This document shows, piece by piece, positions 1 through 12,639 of a stretch of 48,088 nucleotides of DNA. Below the pieces are notes generated by a model that worked only from the letters and a program-made list of their open reading frames with translations, was not told the DNA's origin and did no database searches. The translations under genes were made by a program, and so were the position numbers. Source of the stretch: Hofstenia miamia (Eukaryota > Xenacoelomorpha > Acoela); assembly GCA_004352715.1 (NCBI GenBank), contig SCFE01000069.1:1375104-1423191 (forward strand), given 5' to 3'. Each line of letters opens with the position of its first letter. The first letter of the stretch is position 1.

Positions 1-2129
1 ATATATATATACTATATATTTCAAAATATTGCAAGAAAACGTACATAGAGGAAATAAGCTTCTCATTTTGATCATAGCTTAGCTTGTGCACATCGTGATA
101 CACGGTTTTATTGCCAAATTGAAAAGTTAATTTCGAACATGCTTGAAATTGAATTACACATTCCATAAAATTTTCAATTGCAGGTATTTCGAAATAAATA
201 TGATTAATTTTGTGATTGGGTGTCACTGTGAACATAGACCCAAATTCGTTTGTTTTTTATAATTTGTCCAGGAATTTTTACAATTGGAAATGCATAATAA
301 TTTCAATCATTACTTGACCTGCGAATGTCTTCTAATCTATAGTAAATTTAACTAAATTTTTGCAAACATAAGTGATTTAGTTTTGTTTGCAGCTATGGCC
401 ATTTTTTTCACACATTCAGTGGATTTGCAATCTGTCATTTAGATTGCTTCGAATGGTTGTAATTGATCTGTATTTCATTATTTTTAGTAGCACCAAATAA
501 ATTAGAAAGCGTTGATAAATCAAAATAATTAATAAATAAGATATTACAGAAACAATAAGAAAAACTCAATGCAATAATATTTTTGGTTTTTTTAATAATC
601 ATGAAACTTAATGTCAACAAGAGTTTTAAGAACTATTAGCATCGTCATTGAATATAAGCAGTCTTTATTAAAAATTAAAATTTGTCACATTAGAAAAAAT
701 ATAAACAGCGATTAAACAAGGTATCAACAACATTAAACTAAAAAATTATTCTTTAATTTACAAAAATAACAAGCAATTCAATATATAAGAAATTTGCTAA
801 ATTACTAGTCTTTTATGTGAGTACTGTTTGAATTTGAAATTTGTTTAAAGCATAATTTGCTGCAGAACAAAATTAGAAATAACAACATATGCATTAATAG
901 AATTCGAATTAATGTATCTACTGTTATTATATTCTTTCTAAATTTGACACTTGATTAATCTGGCAAGAAATCTCTGTACCAAACGTTTCAGCTTAATCTT
1001 CATATAATCAGCTATATAGTATCTGTGTACTAAGGAAATATTTGTTGCTGCTTGAAGTTCGTCATGATATATGCTCTAATTATCAACAATAAATATTGGA
1101 GTGAAATCATATTAATTCATTTCATCCTATGCTGCCCCTTATATCAATCTTGGATACAATCAGTTCTATTACCATTTTCAACAAGCTCTATTATGAAATT
1201 TCAAATTCTTTACTAAATTTCCCCCAATAATCATTTTTGCTGGAAGCTGCTTCATTTTTGGATAATAACAATAATCATAATGTTGTTGTTTTCAAGCTTC
1301 AAAGGAGTTACATTGCAGTGATAGCTTTGCAATTGCTGAACAATTCTTTTAACCTGCCAATTTAAAGCCATTTTCAGGATCAACATCTGATGGCATAGAA
1401 ACAAAATAATAACTAAAAGCATTCCAAAAGTTCTTGCTCTTTTTATGTTACATGAGCTAACGGTGTGTTTAATGTAGGTTAGTTTCAATCAGTTCTATAA
1501 CGAAATTACTGTTATTTTTCTTTAACATTTGTTACCATGTACTGCGTTTTTAGAGCTAGACATAAAATGTGTCAATCTTAAAAATTTCTCAAAGACATAT
1601 CAGCTTATGTGCATAAATTTTATTAAAATCTTTTATTTGTAGCAGAAAGCCCAAAACACCTACTTACACAGGATGCATATCACTGCATGCAACAAATAAA
1701 TACATGCAAGTCAATAAACAACAAGAAATATCAGCTGCCACCTAAAACGTGTTCACATTGATATTCTATTGCATTAGCCAAAAATATTATTTCAAATTTA
1801 TAATTTAACAATGTGGTCATAATTTTAGCATGAAGTGGAAATTTAGGCCATATTTTCCCAATTTCTGTTCTTTTTTAAGCGAGAATCAGATGCACTATGT
1901 AAAAACGCCATGAAATTAGCTAATCGAAAAATTGCTCTCATAAATCGCTACAACTATTTCTATTATAAGGATCAAGCATTTTTTTTCATTATCTGTTACA
2001 AAATATAAGTGTGATCTCCAAAAATGCTTTCAAAATAGAAAAAATCGCCACACATCAACAGATGTTAAGCGTGCATTGGTGAAATGTCCAATTTGCATTT
2101 GGTTCTTAAATTTCAATACCACTCACATA
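1..2129. other. AT-rich non-coding sequence
   Basis: No open frame here resembles a protein I know and no splice-flanked exon stands out. It begins in the end of a (TA)n tract. The only frames of 60-80 codons are lysine, isoleucine and asparagine-rich and look like chance openings in AT-rich DNA. Confidence 0.6.
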
Positions 2130-2470
2130 ATTTTCTGCTTTTTTGCCAAAGCTGTGATATTCTGCCTTCATCAAAATCGATCTAAGATTTTTTCACAAGA
2201 ATCTACTTCAGGGCATCAAATTTTTGCAAATAAGACTGGTCAGTGTACATATGGAGAACGGCTCTTGCACACGGAATTTCCCATGTAAAAGTTCCTTCCA
2301 GAAATTTCTTCAGATGGGGATTTTCCAGTGATTTCATTTGGTAACCAGCTTCAACCCACGCCTCTGCCAGTTTAATATTGAATTCATCCTCAATGCGTTT
2401 TCTGCCTGGCACCAAAATGCTCTGTCTGTTTTTCATTAGATCAAAATAGAGTTGCTTGACAACAATACTA
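2130..2470 (-). mobile_element. hAT-derived / CGGBP1-like fragment, decayed
   Basis: The minus strand reads about 77 codons from 2436 to 2203, open a little further upstream, before a stop. It resembles the N-terminal region shared by CGGBP1-like proteins and hAT-type transposases: a helical stretch about going from a cysteine or alanine-rich helix to the pattern (K)LENPxLKKFLE followed by an IP and a short helix ending in Y. Here this appears as KSLENPHLKKFLE and then WEIPCARAVL. Beyond the stop, the same strand may continue weakly toward 2130. No BED finger and no catalytic DDE residues are visible, so it is a fragment. It abuts the LINE fragment that runs the other way from 2458. Family assignment rests on recalled family pattern, not on an alignment. 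Confidence 0.5.
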
Positions 2471-3020
2471 TATATGACTTTACAGAGACCTGGCTAAGTA
2501 CAGAGACTAAAATCTTCAACTTCAACAAAAACAATCACTTAAGAGTCTGCAAAAACAGAGTAACATGAGTAGGAGTACTTATGGTCTTAATACATAGATT
2601 CTTAATGCCAAAAACAGATATTCTGGAATAAAGGCATGAAAAAATTGAAAGTTTGTGGCTTGAAATTGGAAAGTGCAAAAATTCAGGATTAACAAAAAGG
2701 CTAATAAATGTATGCTACTCTCCAAAAAAACAGTACAGTAAGGAATTTATTGGTTACAAGATACTTGAAGTCCAAAATGCAATGCAATTTGGGAAGGGCA
2801 TTTTTGTAGGTGACTTCAATATCAACTACTTATCCACTTCTGAATCTACGCACATAGATCGCCTATGTGATTTAACTCAATTAAACATTGTGAAAGAAGA
2901 GATTCCAACAATTGATAGAAATCTGATTGAATACTTCCTGACGAATTTTGTCCACACATGCTATATTCTACATATGTATTCAACTCATTTTCAGACAATA
3001 ATTTTAGTGTTTATGTATTA
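2458..3020 (+). mobile_element. LINE endonuclease (APE-type) fragment
   Basis: One frame holds the landmarks of the apurinic-type endonuclease of non-LTR retrotransposons in the right order: TETWL (about 2476-2490), a region that should be the GVAIFV-like strand, then IESLWLEIG (about 2647-2670), a VCYSP strand matching the usual YRPP position, the catalytic GDFN (2809-2820), and PTIDRNLIEYFLTN, which matches the family segment before the last catalytic SDH. Two in-frame stops (near 2567 and 2632) show it is dead. The SDH motif is not found, so the domain is truncated at about 3 kb. The reverse transcriptase does not follow. Clade (CR1, Jockey or RTE-like) cannot be told from this piece. Confidence 0.75.
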
Positions 3021-3256
3021 GATAATGTTGGTTATAATAAGAGAAAAAGCGTTTATGCACTTAGTTTTAGCATATTTGATAAAAACTCAGTCAATAACAT
3101 GTTGCAGAATGTTTCACGGTTGTACCAGGCCCGTAGCAAGCCTAAAAATTTATAGTAGTCAAAACAAAGCAATACAAAATCATTTTTTTAAAATTATTAC
3201 AATTTTGTTGTGTTTGCAATTTTCATTGATGTTAATGACATTATCACAAAATTCCC

Positions 3257-3257
<1 letters not shown>

Positions 3258-3302
<45 letters not shown>
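3258..3302. repeat. (TA)n microsatellite
   Basis: An uninterrupted run of TA dinucleotides of about 45 bases. Confidence 0.97.
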
Positions 3303-3308
<6 letters not shown>

Positions 3309-4328
3309 TGCAGACATTTTTAAACAAATATTGATTTTTTAAGGATTTTGGATTTTTAAATATTTGTGTGCCATGTATCAGAATCTGCATCTAGGATTGA
3401 CTGCAAAATCAATGAATAGTTATTCAAAACCACTTGACCAATTCAAGCATTATCATAAAAAGTAACCAAGTTTTATAGAATATAAACTTTAACTCTACTC
3501 AGAACTATCGTTGACAACAGATGAGGCAGACTACTTCCTGTGCAAATGTTGCAGAGGTCTCATCATAAAGAAATGATTGATCTAATTATTAAATATTCAT
3601 TTCAATGCTAACTTATAACAACCATTATTGGTGAGTCAGAAATAATGCATATGTTGCCATTTTGCATTTATTAATGCTAAATGCAGAAATGTATTGATAG
3701 TCACACAGTAAACATATGTGATGAATAAATATTTTATACACAATTAGAGATATACTCTTGACGCATGGCATATACTTTCTAACAAATTCACTGATTTGTT
3801 CACTATTATAATGTTTTTAAAATCATTTTCAGTGGTGAGATAATATATATTTTAGGGCTCTATTTATAGAAAGAAAATATTAGAGTGATTTTATTTCCTC
3901 CATTTATTCCCAGAGAATGCATAGAAAAATATATTCCTAACAAGCGTACTGAATGGATTTATATTTTCTGTCGTTTTGAAATCCTCCTGTGGCATAATCG
4001 GCCAAAGAATAAGGTGGAAAAAGAAAGAAAAAATTGAATACTTTTCCAATTATGATTATTTTTTATTTTTTTATTATGCTTTTATATCTATTGATAACTT
4101 TTGTACCTAAGTACGATTATTGCGTCTGTCTACAAAATGGTTTGGCAAAAGTTAACAACTAAAATAACACTAGCTAGTTAATAACATGCTGCGTGGAAAC
4201 TAGCAGATGAGGATTACATCGAATTAACTGAAATTAACAAAAACAGGTACATGTTAGTTGTTTGTAAAACTGCAACATAAAAGCAATGTAATAGAACAGA
4301 CTAGTGATAAATTTATACGTTTTGGATT

Positions 4329-4330
<2 letters not shown>
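3303..4330. other. AT-rich non-coding sequence
   Basis: Nothing recognisable; stops are dense in all frames and no repeat shared with the rest of the window was noticed. Confidence 0.5.

Positions 4331-4374
<44 letters not shown>
4331..4374. repeat. (TA)n microsatellite
   Basis: An uninterrupted TA run of about 44 bases. Confidence 0.97.
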
Positions 4375-4375
<1 letters not shown>

Positions 4376-5369
4376 CAATAATTTTTGTTATAATTCAAAA
4401 TCTGATATATTCTTTAAATGTATTATCAAAATGGATTTTGAGGATATATTTTCAACCTCTATATTTTAATTGTTTATTAAATAGAAATGTGTATAGCAGG
4501 CCTTGTAGTAAAATTTTGATAGATGGAAAAATTCTTGATTCATAATCATTAAGCAAAGCGGGTATAAAAATTTTGTAATGTTTTTACAAAAAAATTTCTG
4601 ATTATAATTTAATATATTGAAAATTAGGTTATTGCGGGTGATGGTTTTGTGTAATGTCATATGTGGCATCTGTATGTTGTGTAGATTTGATGAATGTTTA
4701 CATTAGATTATTTTAAATACGGGCCGTTCAGTATCTGCATTAAATCTAAAAATAACTAGACGAAATTTTGAACATCTAAATTGTTTAATAAGCAAATACG
4801 AGCTATTTAGTGAGAAAATGAATTTTACATTCAATCAAGGTTCAACACGTGTCATTTCCTGATCTAGAAATGTATAAATATCCCTAACTTTAGCCATTTC
4901 TTATTGATCCCTTTTGAACTGGCCGTATTGTTTAATATCGATGAGATTTGTAGGTGTTAGTGCAGCACAGTAATGAGTCATGCTGTCAGTTGTGCATGGA
5001 AAGGTAGTTACATGTTAACCTGCCCAAGCAAATCTCATCATTCAGGTCTCTTATTTGGAAACTTCGTTTCTGAGCATCAGTCTTGCAATCTCTAACCATC
5101 AGGTAGAAGTGAAAAGAATCGGAAAAGAGCCATCTAAGGGACCACTTTTCAGGATCGGATAGAAAGGTAAAACTACGTTTCTTCTGATCCTTGAAAGGAA
5201 TTATTTATGCAACGGACTAAAGTAAGTTTACTATTAACAATAATGAGTCATTATGCTAAGATATATGCTTATATATCAGCAATGTTGGGAATTTTTGTCG
5301 GAATTACGCCCTTAACCTTAAACTGCCCAATCTATATTNTTCAATGCAACTACATATCAGAGTTGTAAC
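4375..5369. other. AT-rich non-coding sequence
   Basis: No gene seen. A more GC-balanced stretch at about 4,980-5,210 contains possible donor sites but no open frame I can assign. One ambiguous base (n) is at 5339. Confidence 0.45.
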
Positions 5370-5432
5370 CGCGCCTGAGTCACTAACCCAAAAACCAAGC
5401 CCATCCCGGTCCGGCCAGATGCAATTGGTAAT
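5370..5432. repeat. GC-rich CCCG/CCGG island
   Basis: A short block rich in CCC, CCGG and GCC words inside DNA that is otherwise strongly AT-rich. Similar blocks lie near 15.1, 21.9 and 25.0 kb. The composition resembles degenerate short-word repeats dispersed in some invertebrate genomes; no function is visible. Confidence 0.5.
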
Positions 5433-5989
5433 ATTCAAGTCTAGGTCCAACACCATTATAAGATTTTTGTGAATAAAAATTTATACATATAATTGAAAAT
5501 AGTAAAATGAAAACATTTTTGCATCAGCTGCATTTTTTAACAATAAGTATTTGTCCACTGCTGGAAAAGGTTATTAATGGGCATTTTTAAATTGTTAATA
5601 GTTGTATTACAGTTTTAATAATAAATATATGTTTGTGGTACATCATAAAAAATGGATTTATTTTTAATATATAATTAGTCAATTGATTATAATAGTTGAT
5701 ATGTAAAAAATGCATATTTATTAATAAAATTTTAAAAAATTCTAGATGGATTTTGCGGAAATTTCAGATCGCTGGCTCGCATCATTCTTAATTTTACTAC
5801 CCAAGCCTGTACCAGTAACAACTCTGGGACATATTATGTACAATAAGCAGAGTTCATAGTTTTTGTCTTTTACTCATTTTAAAACTATACGTTATTATCT
5901 CAAAGGGGATATTGTTAGTTTAAAGTTTCAGCCTCAGCTTTTTTATACTGGTTCTACAATAGTATTGTCGCCCTGCGATGTTTAACAAT

Positions 5990-6300
5990 CCATCCAATAG
6001 TGATATCATATTATCTGATAGTAGTCAATTTTAAATCTGACTTCTACTAATGACGAATTTTGCCTCATGTGGCGTAATTTCATAGCTATTTGCATATTAT
6101 CCACCAATCAGAAATGTGTTGAGGGAACTTTGCTATTCAATAAATATGCCAGTAGTAGTAATTTTAAAATCTAAATACCAATGTGTTTAGAAGCAACAAG
6201 TGTGTAGAAAGAGTTTATGCTATTAAATATATATGCGGGTAGTAGGCATTTTAAATTCTGACTACATTGGAATTCATAACTTGGCCGCGTATGGCGTACA
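5990..6300. repeat. Diverged tandem repeat, about 120-bp period
   Basis: A block containing TAGTAG, then an ATTTTAAA-type core, then CTAAATACC or CTGACTAC recurs three times (near 6020, 6155 and 6240), with related text between the copies. Copies are strongly diverged, so this is an old array of three units at most. Confidence 0.45.
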
Positions 6301-6550
6301 AATGGTGAATTGGTGATCCGAAATTAGAGGTTTACATTCTTGCCTGTAAATTGTGAGCTCTTAAAAAAAATTGTATTTACATTAGAATTTTTGAATTTCT
6401 AATAAGCCGAGGAATTTTAACTATAAATTATAATTTGAATATACATCAGCATCAATACAATAACCAAATATTTAAATACACTAATGAATTCAAGGTAGCA
6501 CATACAGTTGCAAGCTTAGATCCTAACATTTCAAGTAGCATTTGTAGTAT

Positions 6551-6739
6551 TTGGTTTTTGCCAAGGATATATCACCTTTGATGCTTTTTTCAATCTCACA
6601 GAAGGAACCATATTTAAATAATGGAGTAAGTAGCAGCATGGCTTTGCTAGATCCCAGCAAAGCTTTTGATAGCATTGATTTTCCAATACCTGATAAAAAA
6701 AATAGAAAAATTCAGATTTGCATATCTGCAAGAAAATGA
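6551..6739. other. Ambiguous short coding-like fragment
   Basis: Two readings compete. On the plus strand the frame contains ALLDPSKAFDSIDF, close to the LINE reverse-transcriptase motif around its first catalytic aspartate. On the minus strand, directly after a good acceptor (a T-run ending in ATCAG at about 6690), the sequence reads GIGKSMLSKALLG, close to a Walker A P-loop, and stays open for about 55 codons to a stop near 6530. Neither flank extends the similarity, so I do not call a gene. Confidence 0.25.
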
Positions 6740-6806
6740 TAAACAGCTTTGTAAGTAAAAGGAAACAAAGAGTAAAAATAAACAACTTATTCTCAGAGTA
6801 TTGCAA

Positions 6807-7491
6807 CTAGGCACTTGTAGGAAAATTATGAAACTATAAAAAAGTACTTTAAGATTAATAAATGAACAATGAACATTAAAAAAAAACGCATTTTATACTT
6901 TTCACACCTAATGCTGCAAATTCTTTAATAGATAACATTGAGAAATCCTCTGCTCTCCAAATTAGACTCCTAATTCATCATGAGTGACTATCCTTGACCG
7001 TATCTCTTTCAACCATTTATGTGCATCAACAATAAGCTTCCCTAAACTGTTAGCTCCCAATGGTATATGACTAAATATTTTGTAATATCACTACATTGGT
7101 GCAATATACAATTTCTGATTCACCTTCTGATGCTTTTTAAACATTTAATTTGTGGCTATTTGCCAGAGATCTATTGAGTATTTGTGCCAATCACTTTGGG
7201 ATTTATTTCTACTTTTGAAAATAGTAGTTTCACAAATTGTAGTTATGTCATTTGAGGAATTGTAAATTTGCAAAGGGAAATTGATATTTGAAAAAAGGTA
7301 TGATTGCTAAATTGATATAAATTACATTAGGAATAATTGAAGGGAATCATCATACATACAGTGCAGTTTTTGTAGCTTTGTCACAGTTAATTGATAATTG
7401 CCATTCTTCAATTATTAATGAAGGCTTTTAAATATATTTCAAAAGATTCTCTGTTATCTTTACTATACTGTAGTTTCGCAATTCTACTGAA
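6807..7491. other. AT-rich non-coding sequence
   Basis: No feature beyond a short open minus-strand stretch near 6960-7070 that I could not assign. Confidence 0.4.
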
Positions 7492-8641
7492 TGTAGCATA
7501 ATCCAAGAATTAATGCTGCAAAAAGAAACCAAAAAAGAGATTAGTCAGTCAGAGACGATTAACATCGAATTGAACTATGATTAAATTAGTATTAATTGTA
7601 AATTAAAATCAATTTAAGCTTAGCATCATTAATTTTGTAAAATGCAAATAAGAAACAACATTAACCAAATAGTACTTGTCAAAACAATTTGGCAAAATGA
7701 AGGGGGCTATATCACTTCCATTATTTTTTAGCCATCTTGGCAGACGATTTAGAATTCAAAATTGATAGGCACTTTTGGATCTGGAACTATAAATAGAGCG
7801 TAATCATTTAGAGAAACTGTTGAAGTAAATTCTTCGAAAATCTTATCTTTAGATTTAATTTGGTTTGCTTATTATTAAATCATGTCAAGCTAAACAGTAA
7901 ATGTATTACTAGTGGCAAGGGCACACATTGGGAGCGATTCAAGGGTTAGTGATACGATTAGGAGTTTTTCTCCGTTTAGCTGACTATTGATTCTTTCAAC
8001 AACATGTATGCAATAATGAAACCTCAGAGAAATGGTTGGATAACTGATCATAGGTTATTATATTTTATATTAACTAGACTACTTAGGAGACCTATAAATA
8101 GACCAATAACGAGACCGATCATGTATTACTAATTAAGTGTAAGTTAGGAAGCTGCAAGTAGTTATCTATTTAATTATTTAAATTATTTAAACCCAGTATT
8201 TTTCGGTAATTCCTAAATAAACATTTATTCAGCAGCTAGTGACATCTCCAGGTTGCAAGTACAAATTACACATTACAAATTGAGTTTAAGTCAGTTACAT
8301 CCAGCCTTGAGGATTGCACTGAGTTAGGATAGGGAACACATAAGCTATTTCATTGAGTTGAGATTTGGAGACGATCCATTGGCAGTGAGGATGATTAATT
8401 GTTGGAGGATTCGAAGATTGGAGTTGGCCTAAGGCCTCATGGAAGATCAGTGAATGGAGAAACTGCAACTGTAGATTCACACCTAAATAGTGTTCAATTA
8501 CCACAGAGTTAATCAAAGTTAACTACAAGTGTTAATAGAGTAAAGCAGTTGATGAAAGTACATCCCTACCCGCACTTAACACAGGATTACATTCAAAATG
8601 ATTTAATCAATTTAAGGGTTAGGCTTAAATACAGTTCAACA
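7492..8641 (+). mobile_element. LTR-like element, copy A (probable solo LTR)
   Basis: First of three copies of a family about 1.1 kb long. It starts TGTAGCATAATCC like copies B and C. It has a TATAAATA box at 7788-7795, about 296 bases in, matching the position in the other two, and an AATAAA-type signal near 8215. The last 60 bases are diverged: where B and C end in GGATGCTACA, this copy has ACAGTTCAACA, so its right end is approximate. No clear target-site duplication is seen. TG...CA ends, TATA box and polyadenylation signal together favour an LTR over a MITE. It has no coding capacity. Confidence 0.65.
7788..7795 (+). promoter_or_regulatory. TATA box of LTR copy A
   Basis: TATAAATA followed by GAGCG; conserved in position and flank in the other two copies at 11369 and 17929 (reverse). 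Confidence 0.5.
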
Positions 8642-10084
8642 TTAAAAAATGTTTTAGGTAACTACTTTATTAAATTTACACATTCATACATAAAAATAAA
8701 TTAAAAATTAATTTTTAATTGTTTTTATGTTACAAGTTTGAGTTTAAGTAATTTTGTAAATGAAATTTCGAGTGCAATCGAGTTTGTTTCTAATTCCTAG
8801 TTTTTTAGGGTAAAATACCTTTATTTTACAATAATTCTAAGATAAAAAATACTTTTTGTAATTGGTAAGAAAATTGATATTTAAGAAAATTTAATTTTTA
8901 CTGTATTTTCGAGTGGATTTTCGAACAAGTTCGAGTTCGAGTTTTGATGATTTCTCTTCTGAGTTTTTCTGATCGAGTTCTTACCATTCCAAGTACTCGA
9001 AAACCCTGATTCTAAATCATAACTTAATCCTATTACCAAAAATATTTTATCTTTATTAAAACGAATATCACATTAAAAACCTTCTCAACTACTACTAATG
9101 CTGTAACAATACTTTTGATTGGTACAAATGTATGACGTAATATAAAACTTAATACGGATTATAGCCTTGACATATTAAAATTTGTAGCTTAGTTTTATTG
9201 TATTTACTGTAGTTTACAATTGTAAATTTTTATATTTTTATTAAAATTGTTAAATATACTTACCAAAGTATAACATAAGCCCTTTTTCAGTTACAGAAAA
9301 CATTTATCTGAGAGCTGAATTACATTTATATCGGTAAACTAAAAAAAGGACTATACTGACTTAAACTTTAATTTTTTTAAAGTTTTAGGGGAATACAATT
9401 GTTCTTCGTAAAAAACTGGTCTAGAAAAGTTTATTGGATGAGTCATCAAATTTTTGTTGAAAAAGTCCACAACTTTTAACGCAATAGCTAACTCTGTAAA
9501 AATATCTGAATTGGATCAATCTCCTTAGGCTATTGCACCTCTTTGAGGAAAATGCTAATTACAAAATAACGAGATATTTCATTAAATCTACAATAAGGTT
9601 TTGTTGAGTAAAACATGATTGAAGAAACGGTCAACCGACACTACAGCAAAGATACATATGTAAGCTAAAAAAAGGCGACTTCTCGTTTTGAATCAAATTG
9701 CACAAAATGGGTTCTTGCACTACATGCCTTAATTATAAAATGCCCTATTTTGAGTCCCATATATATATATATATGTTCAATAAGTATGAAAATACTTCAC
9801 GCATATAATACTTTGAGCAAATTTATTTAAATTTTCAGTAATAATTGCATATGACAGGCCCATGCTAATAGCACCCAGGATATACTGTACACCCGCACTA
9901 TTCAGAATATATTTATAACAATAGCAAAATGCATATTTATGAATTAAAAATGTATGCAACGCGAACACACTAGCTATAAATTCGGTTTTACTAATCAGTA
10001 ATTAAAATGTGTAAATAAATACAAATCGGGAAAACAAATTCTCTGAAAATGCAAAGCAGTTGCAAAGCATAAAAGTTCCAATTT
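8642..10084. other. AT-rich sequence with a TCGAGTT-rich patch
   Basis: At about 8905-9000 the word TCGAGTT/CGAGTTC recurs several times, a short-word repeat like the GC-rich islands elsewhere. A small (TA)n tract lies at 9758-9774. No gene was seen. Confidence 0.5.
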
Positions 10085-10690
10085 AAACATCTCAAATAAG
10101 GACTTGATTTAAGCAAAAAATGTATAGATTTGCATAAATATACTTTTATATCTCTTAATTTGTTTAATAACAAATAATTATTTTATGAATTTCAAGTTTT
10201 GTTTTCTAATATCCTTAAATATATACCATGGACTATCACGTGTTACCATGTGCTACGAATTTCGTTAATTATGCAAAGTTATCAGTCTATATCCATTATT
10301 TTTTAAACTTTTTACCTATGTTATTGCATTTCTTATCGTTTTTACCCTATAGTAGTGTTTATTTTGTCCGCATGCTCTGCATAATCTGTGTGCACCCTAT
10401 TCTATACTTTCGCCAAATAAACACCAATACAAGGTAAAAAACGATGAGTAATGCAATAACATACGTAAAAAGCTTAAAAAGCAATGTATATAAACCAATA
10501 ACTTTGCATAATTACCAAAATTCGTAGCACGCATTAACTCATGTTAGCACGTGGTACAAATTTAAGGAAAATAGCACAAAAAACTTAAAATAATTAACTA
10601 TTATTAAAGAAATTACACGATCTAAAAGTATATTTTTGCAAATCTATACATGTTTAGTTTATATCCAGTCCTTACCTTAGGTGAAATTTC
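10085..10690. mobile_element. Foldback element (long inverted repeat)
   Basis: The two halves are reverse complements. Left-arm landmarks AAGGACTTGATTTAAGC (about 10098), TGTATAGATTTGCA (10121), ATCCTTAAAT (10210), GTGCTACGAATTT (10250) and AACTTTTTACCTATGTTATTGC (about 10306) reappear in reverse order on the other strand down to AGTCCTTACC near 10672. Arms are about 275 bases and the loop about 50 bases near 10370-10420. Arms differ by scattered substitutions, so it is not new. It codes for nothing; its type would be a foldback or MITE-like element, and RNA from it would form a long hairpin. Confidence 0.8.
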
Positions 10691-11085
10691 CAAATACTTT
10701 TTGATAAAAATATAAATATATTAATTTCGATTACTCAATGTGTTTTACTTTTATTATTATTATAACAATAAATATATTTTAAACATTGCACCCAATTATC
10801 ACCGGTAGTCATTGCACATGTCTTGCAAGTATTGACATGTTCTGACACCATTTTTAAATTCTAATGTATAAAGATAATGGGAATTATACTATTGTGAATA
10901 CAAAAAAGACGCAAGTTATTTCTGGTTAATAAAATTTTTTCTAGATCGTTATAAAAATTCTTTAATTCCTTTAACCAGGTTAAATCTTTGATTACTATCT
11001 GGAAAATAATAGTGTCATTTTGAAATTTACTTCCATTGGAAATACAGTATATCAGATATAATGTGCTTACTTACTGCTGTGCTAA
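10691..11085. other. AT-rich non-coding sequence
   Basis: Nothing recognisable between the foldback and LTR copy B. Confidence 0.5.
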
Positions 11086-12214
11086 TGTAGCATAATTCAA
11101 AGCATAAAGCTGCTAAGAAGAGAAGATTGGATGATTAATCAGAATTAAGATCGAATTATTATTTATTGATTATGAATTAAAAAACAATTTAAATTTATTT
11201 ATCATCATTATGCTTGTAAAAATGCAAATAAGAAACAATATTGCAAATTAGTACTTGACGACGAATAATTTGGCGAAACGAAGGGGGCAATAACGCTTCC
11301 ATTATTTTTAGCTGTTTTGGCAGACAATAAATTCAAATTTCGAATGACAGGTACTTTTTGAATTTAACTATAAATAGAGTGAAAATCAATTTGGAAACTG
11401 TTGAAGTAAATTCTTTGGAAATCTTATTCTTAGATTTAATTTGGTTTGCTTATTATTAATCAATGTCAAGCTAAACGGTAGATGCATTAGTAGTGGCTTG
11501 GGCACACATTAGGAGCAATTCGAGGATCCTTGATCCAAGCCATGAACCTGCATTTACGTTAGGGGTATGAATAGGAGCTTTTCTCCATTTAGCTGGCTAT
11601 CGATTCATTCATTGACATGTAGCAAATAATAGACTTCGGAGATAAGGCCTGTCATAGGTTATATCTATATTACATTATCTTGACTACATAGGTGACCTAT
11701 AAAAAGACTGAGCATATATTGTTACCTAAATGTAAGTTAGGAAGTGGCAAGCAACTATGTATTCTATTATCTATATTAATTAAAGCCAATAGTTTTCGGT
11801 AATGGCTAAAGTGATATTTATTAAGCAGCCAGTGACAAAGTTACACATTACAAATTGATTTTAAGTCAGTTATATCCAGCTTTGAGGGTTGCACTGAGTT
11901 AGGATAGGGAACACATAAGCTACTTCGTTGAGCTGAGACTTGGAACTACTCAATCAACAATGAAGGCGTACTAGTGTGGATTGATTCAGAGATTGGAGTC
12001 GGCCGGAGGCCACAGTGGAATACAATTGAAAGAAAACTGCGATGATGTCATACCTAAATAGTATCAGATAAGTTGAAGTTAGTATACGTTAACCACAACG
12101 TATCTCATATCAAAGCTAAAACCAAGATCAGTACATCCCTACCCGCATATAACAAGATGCAATATTTTAAAAGAATAAATAACTCTATGTTAATGCCTGG
12201 TGGCGGATGCTACA
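11086..12214 (+). mobile_element. LTR-like element, copy B (probable solo LTR)
   Basis: Second copy of the 1.1-kb family. It begins TGTAGCATAATTC and ends GGCGGATGCTACA, giving perfect 8-base inverted ends (TGTAGCAT/ATGCTACA). A TATAAATA box is at 11369-11376. The four bases outside are CTAA on the left and TTAA on the right, a possible 4-bp target duplication with one change. It is followed within 500 bases by a gypsy-type pol remnant, but no primer-binding site is recognisable after its end, so a link between the two is not shown. Confidence 0.7.
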
Positions 12215-12639
12215 TTAATTCTATAGTGCACTAGAATAATAATCAATGTGCTACCAATCGCAATTCAAACAATTTAAAAAAATACACAAGTCACAAGAAA
12301 TACACAAAATAGCACATGTCAAGAATCCCAGCAATGAAATGCAAATGTTATGCATATCTAAAGACAGATGTGTATGAAAGATTCCAAAGAATTCTGGTAA
12401 ACAATAAGAACATAGATTTAATTTCAGTGAAATTAGAGTAGGAAAATTTGTCAGAGAGAAGCACAAAATTGTGAATGTTTGTGATGAACTGATATGGCAA
12501 CAAATTAGATGAGCATCTGAAAATCTAATGCACAAATATGAGAAAGAAAAATAGGAAAAATACAGAAATGATATAAATTGCCAGAATAAAAGTCCATATG
12601 CATCACTGACCATGTTTAAGGGAAGCTAAAAAGTATGTG

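Noticed and set aside
3025-3303. 92-codon frame ending in IYIYIY
   Set aside because: Runs into a (TA)n tract; only the part before 3020 in another frame has LINE similarity.
6950-7075. Open minus-strand stretch of about 35 codons (contains IPLGANSLGKLIVDAHKWL)
   Set aside because: Briefly suggested a Crypton-type recombinase, but the next segment does not fit and no catalytic residues are visible.
12251-12613. 120-codon minus-strand frame rich in F, L, C and S
   Set aside because: Antisense of the stretch upstream of the gypsy YIDD box; no family resemblance and composition typical of antisense openings.
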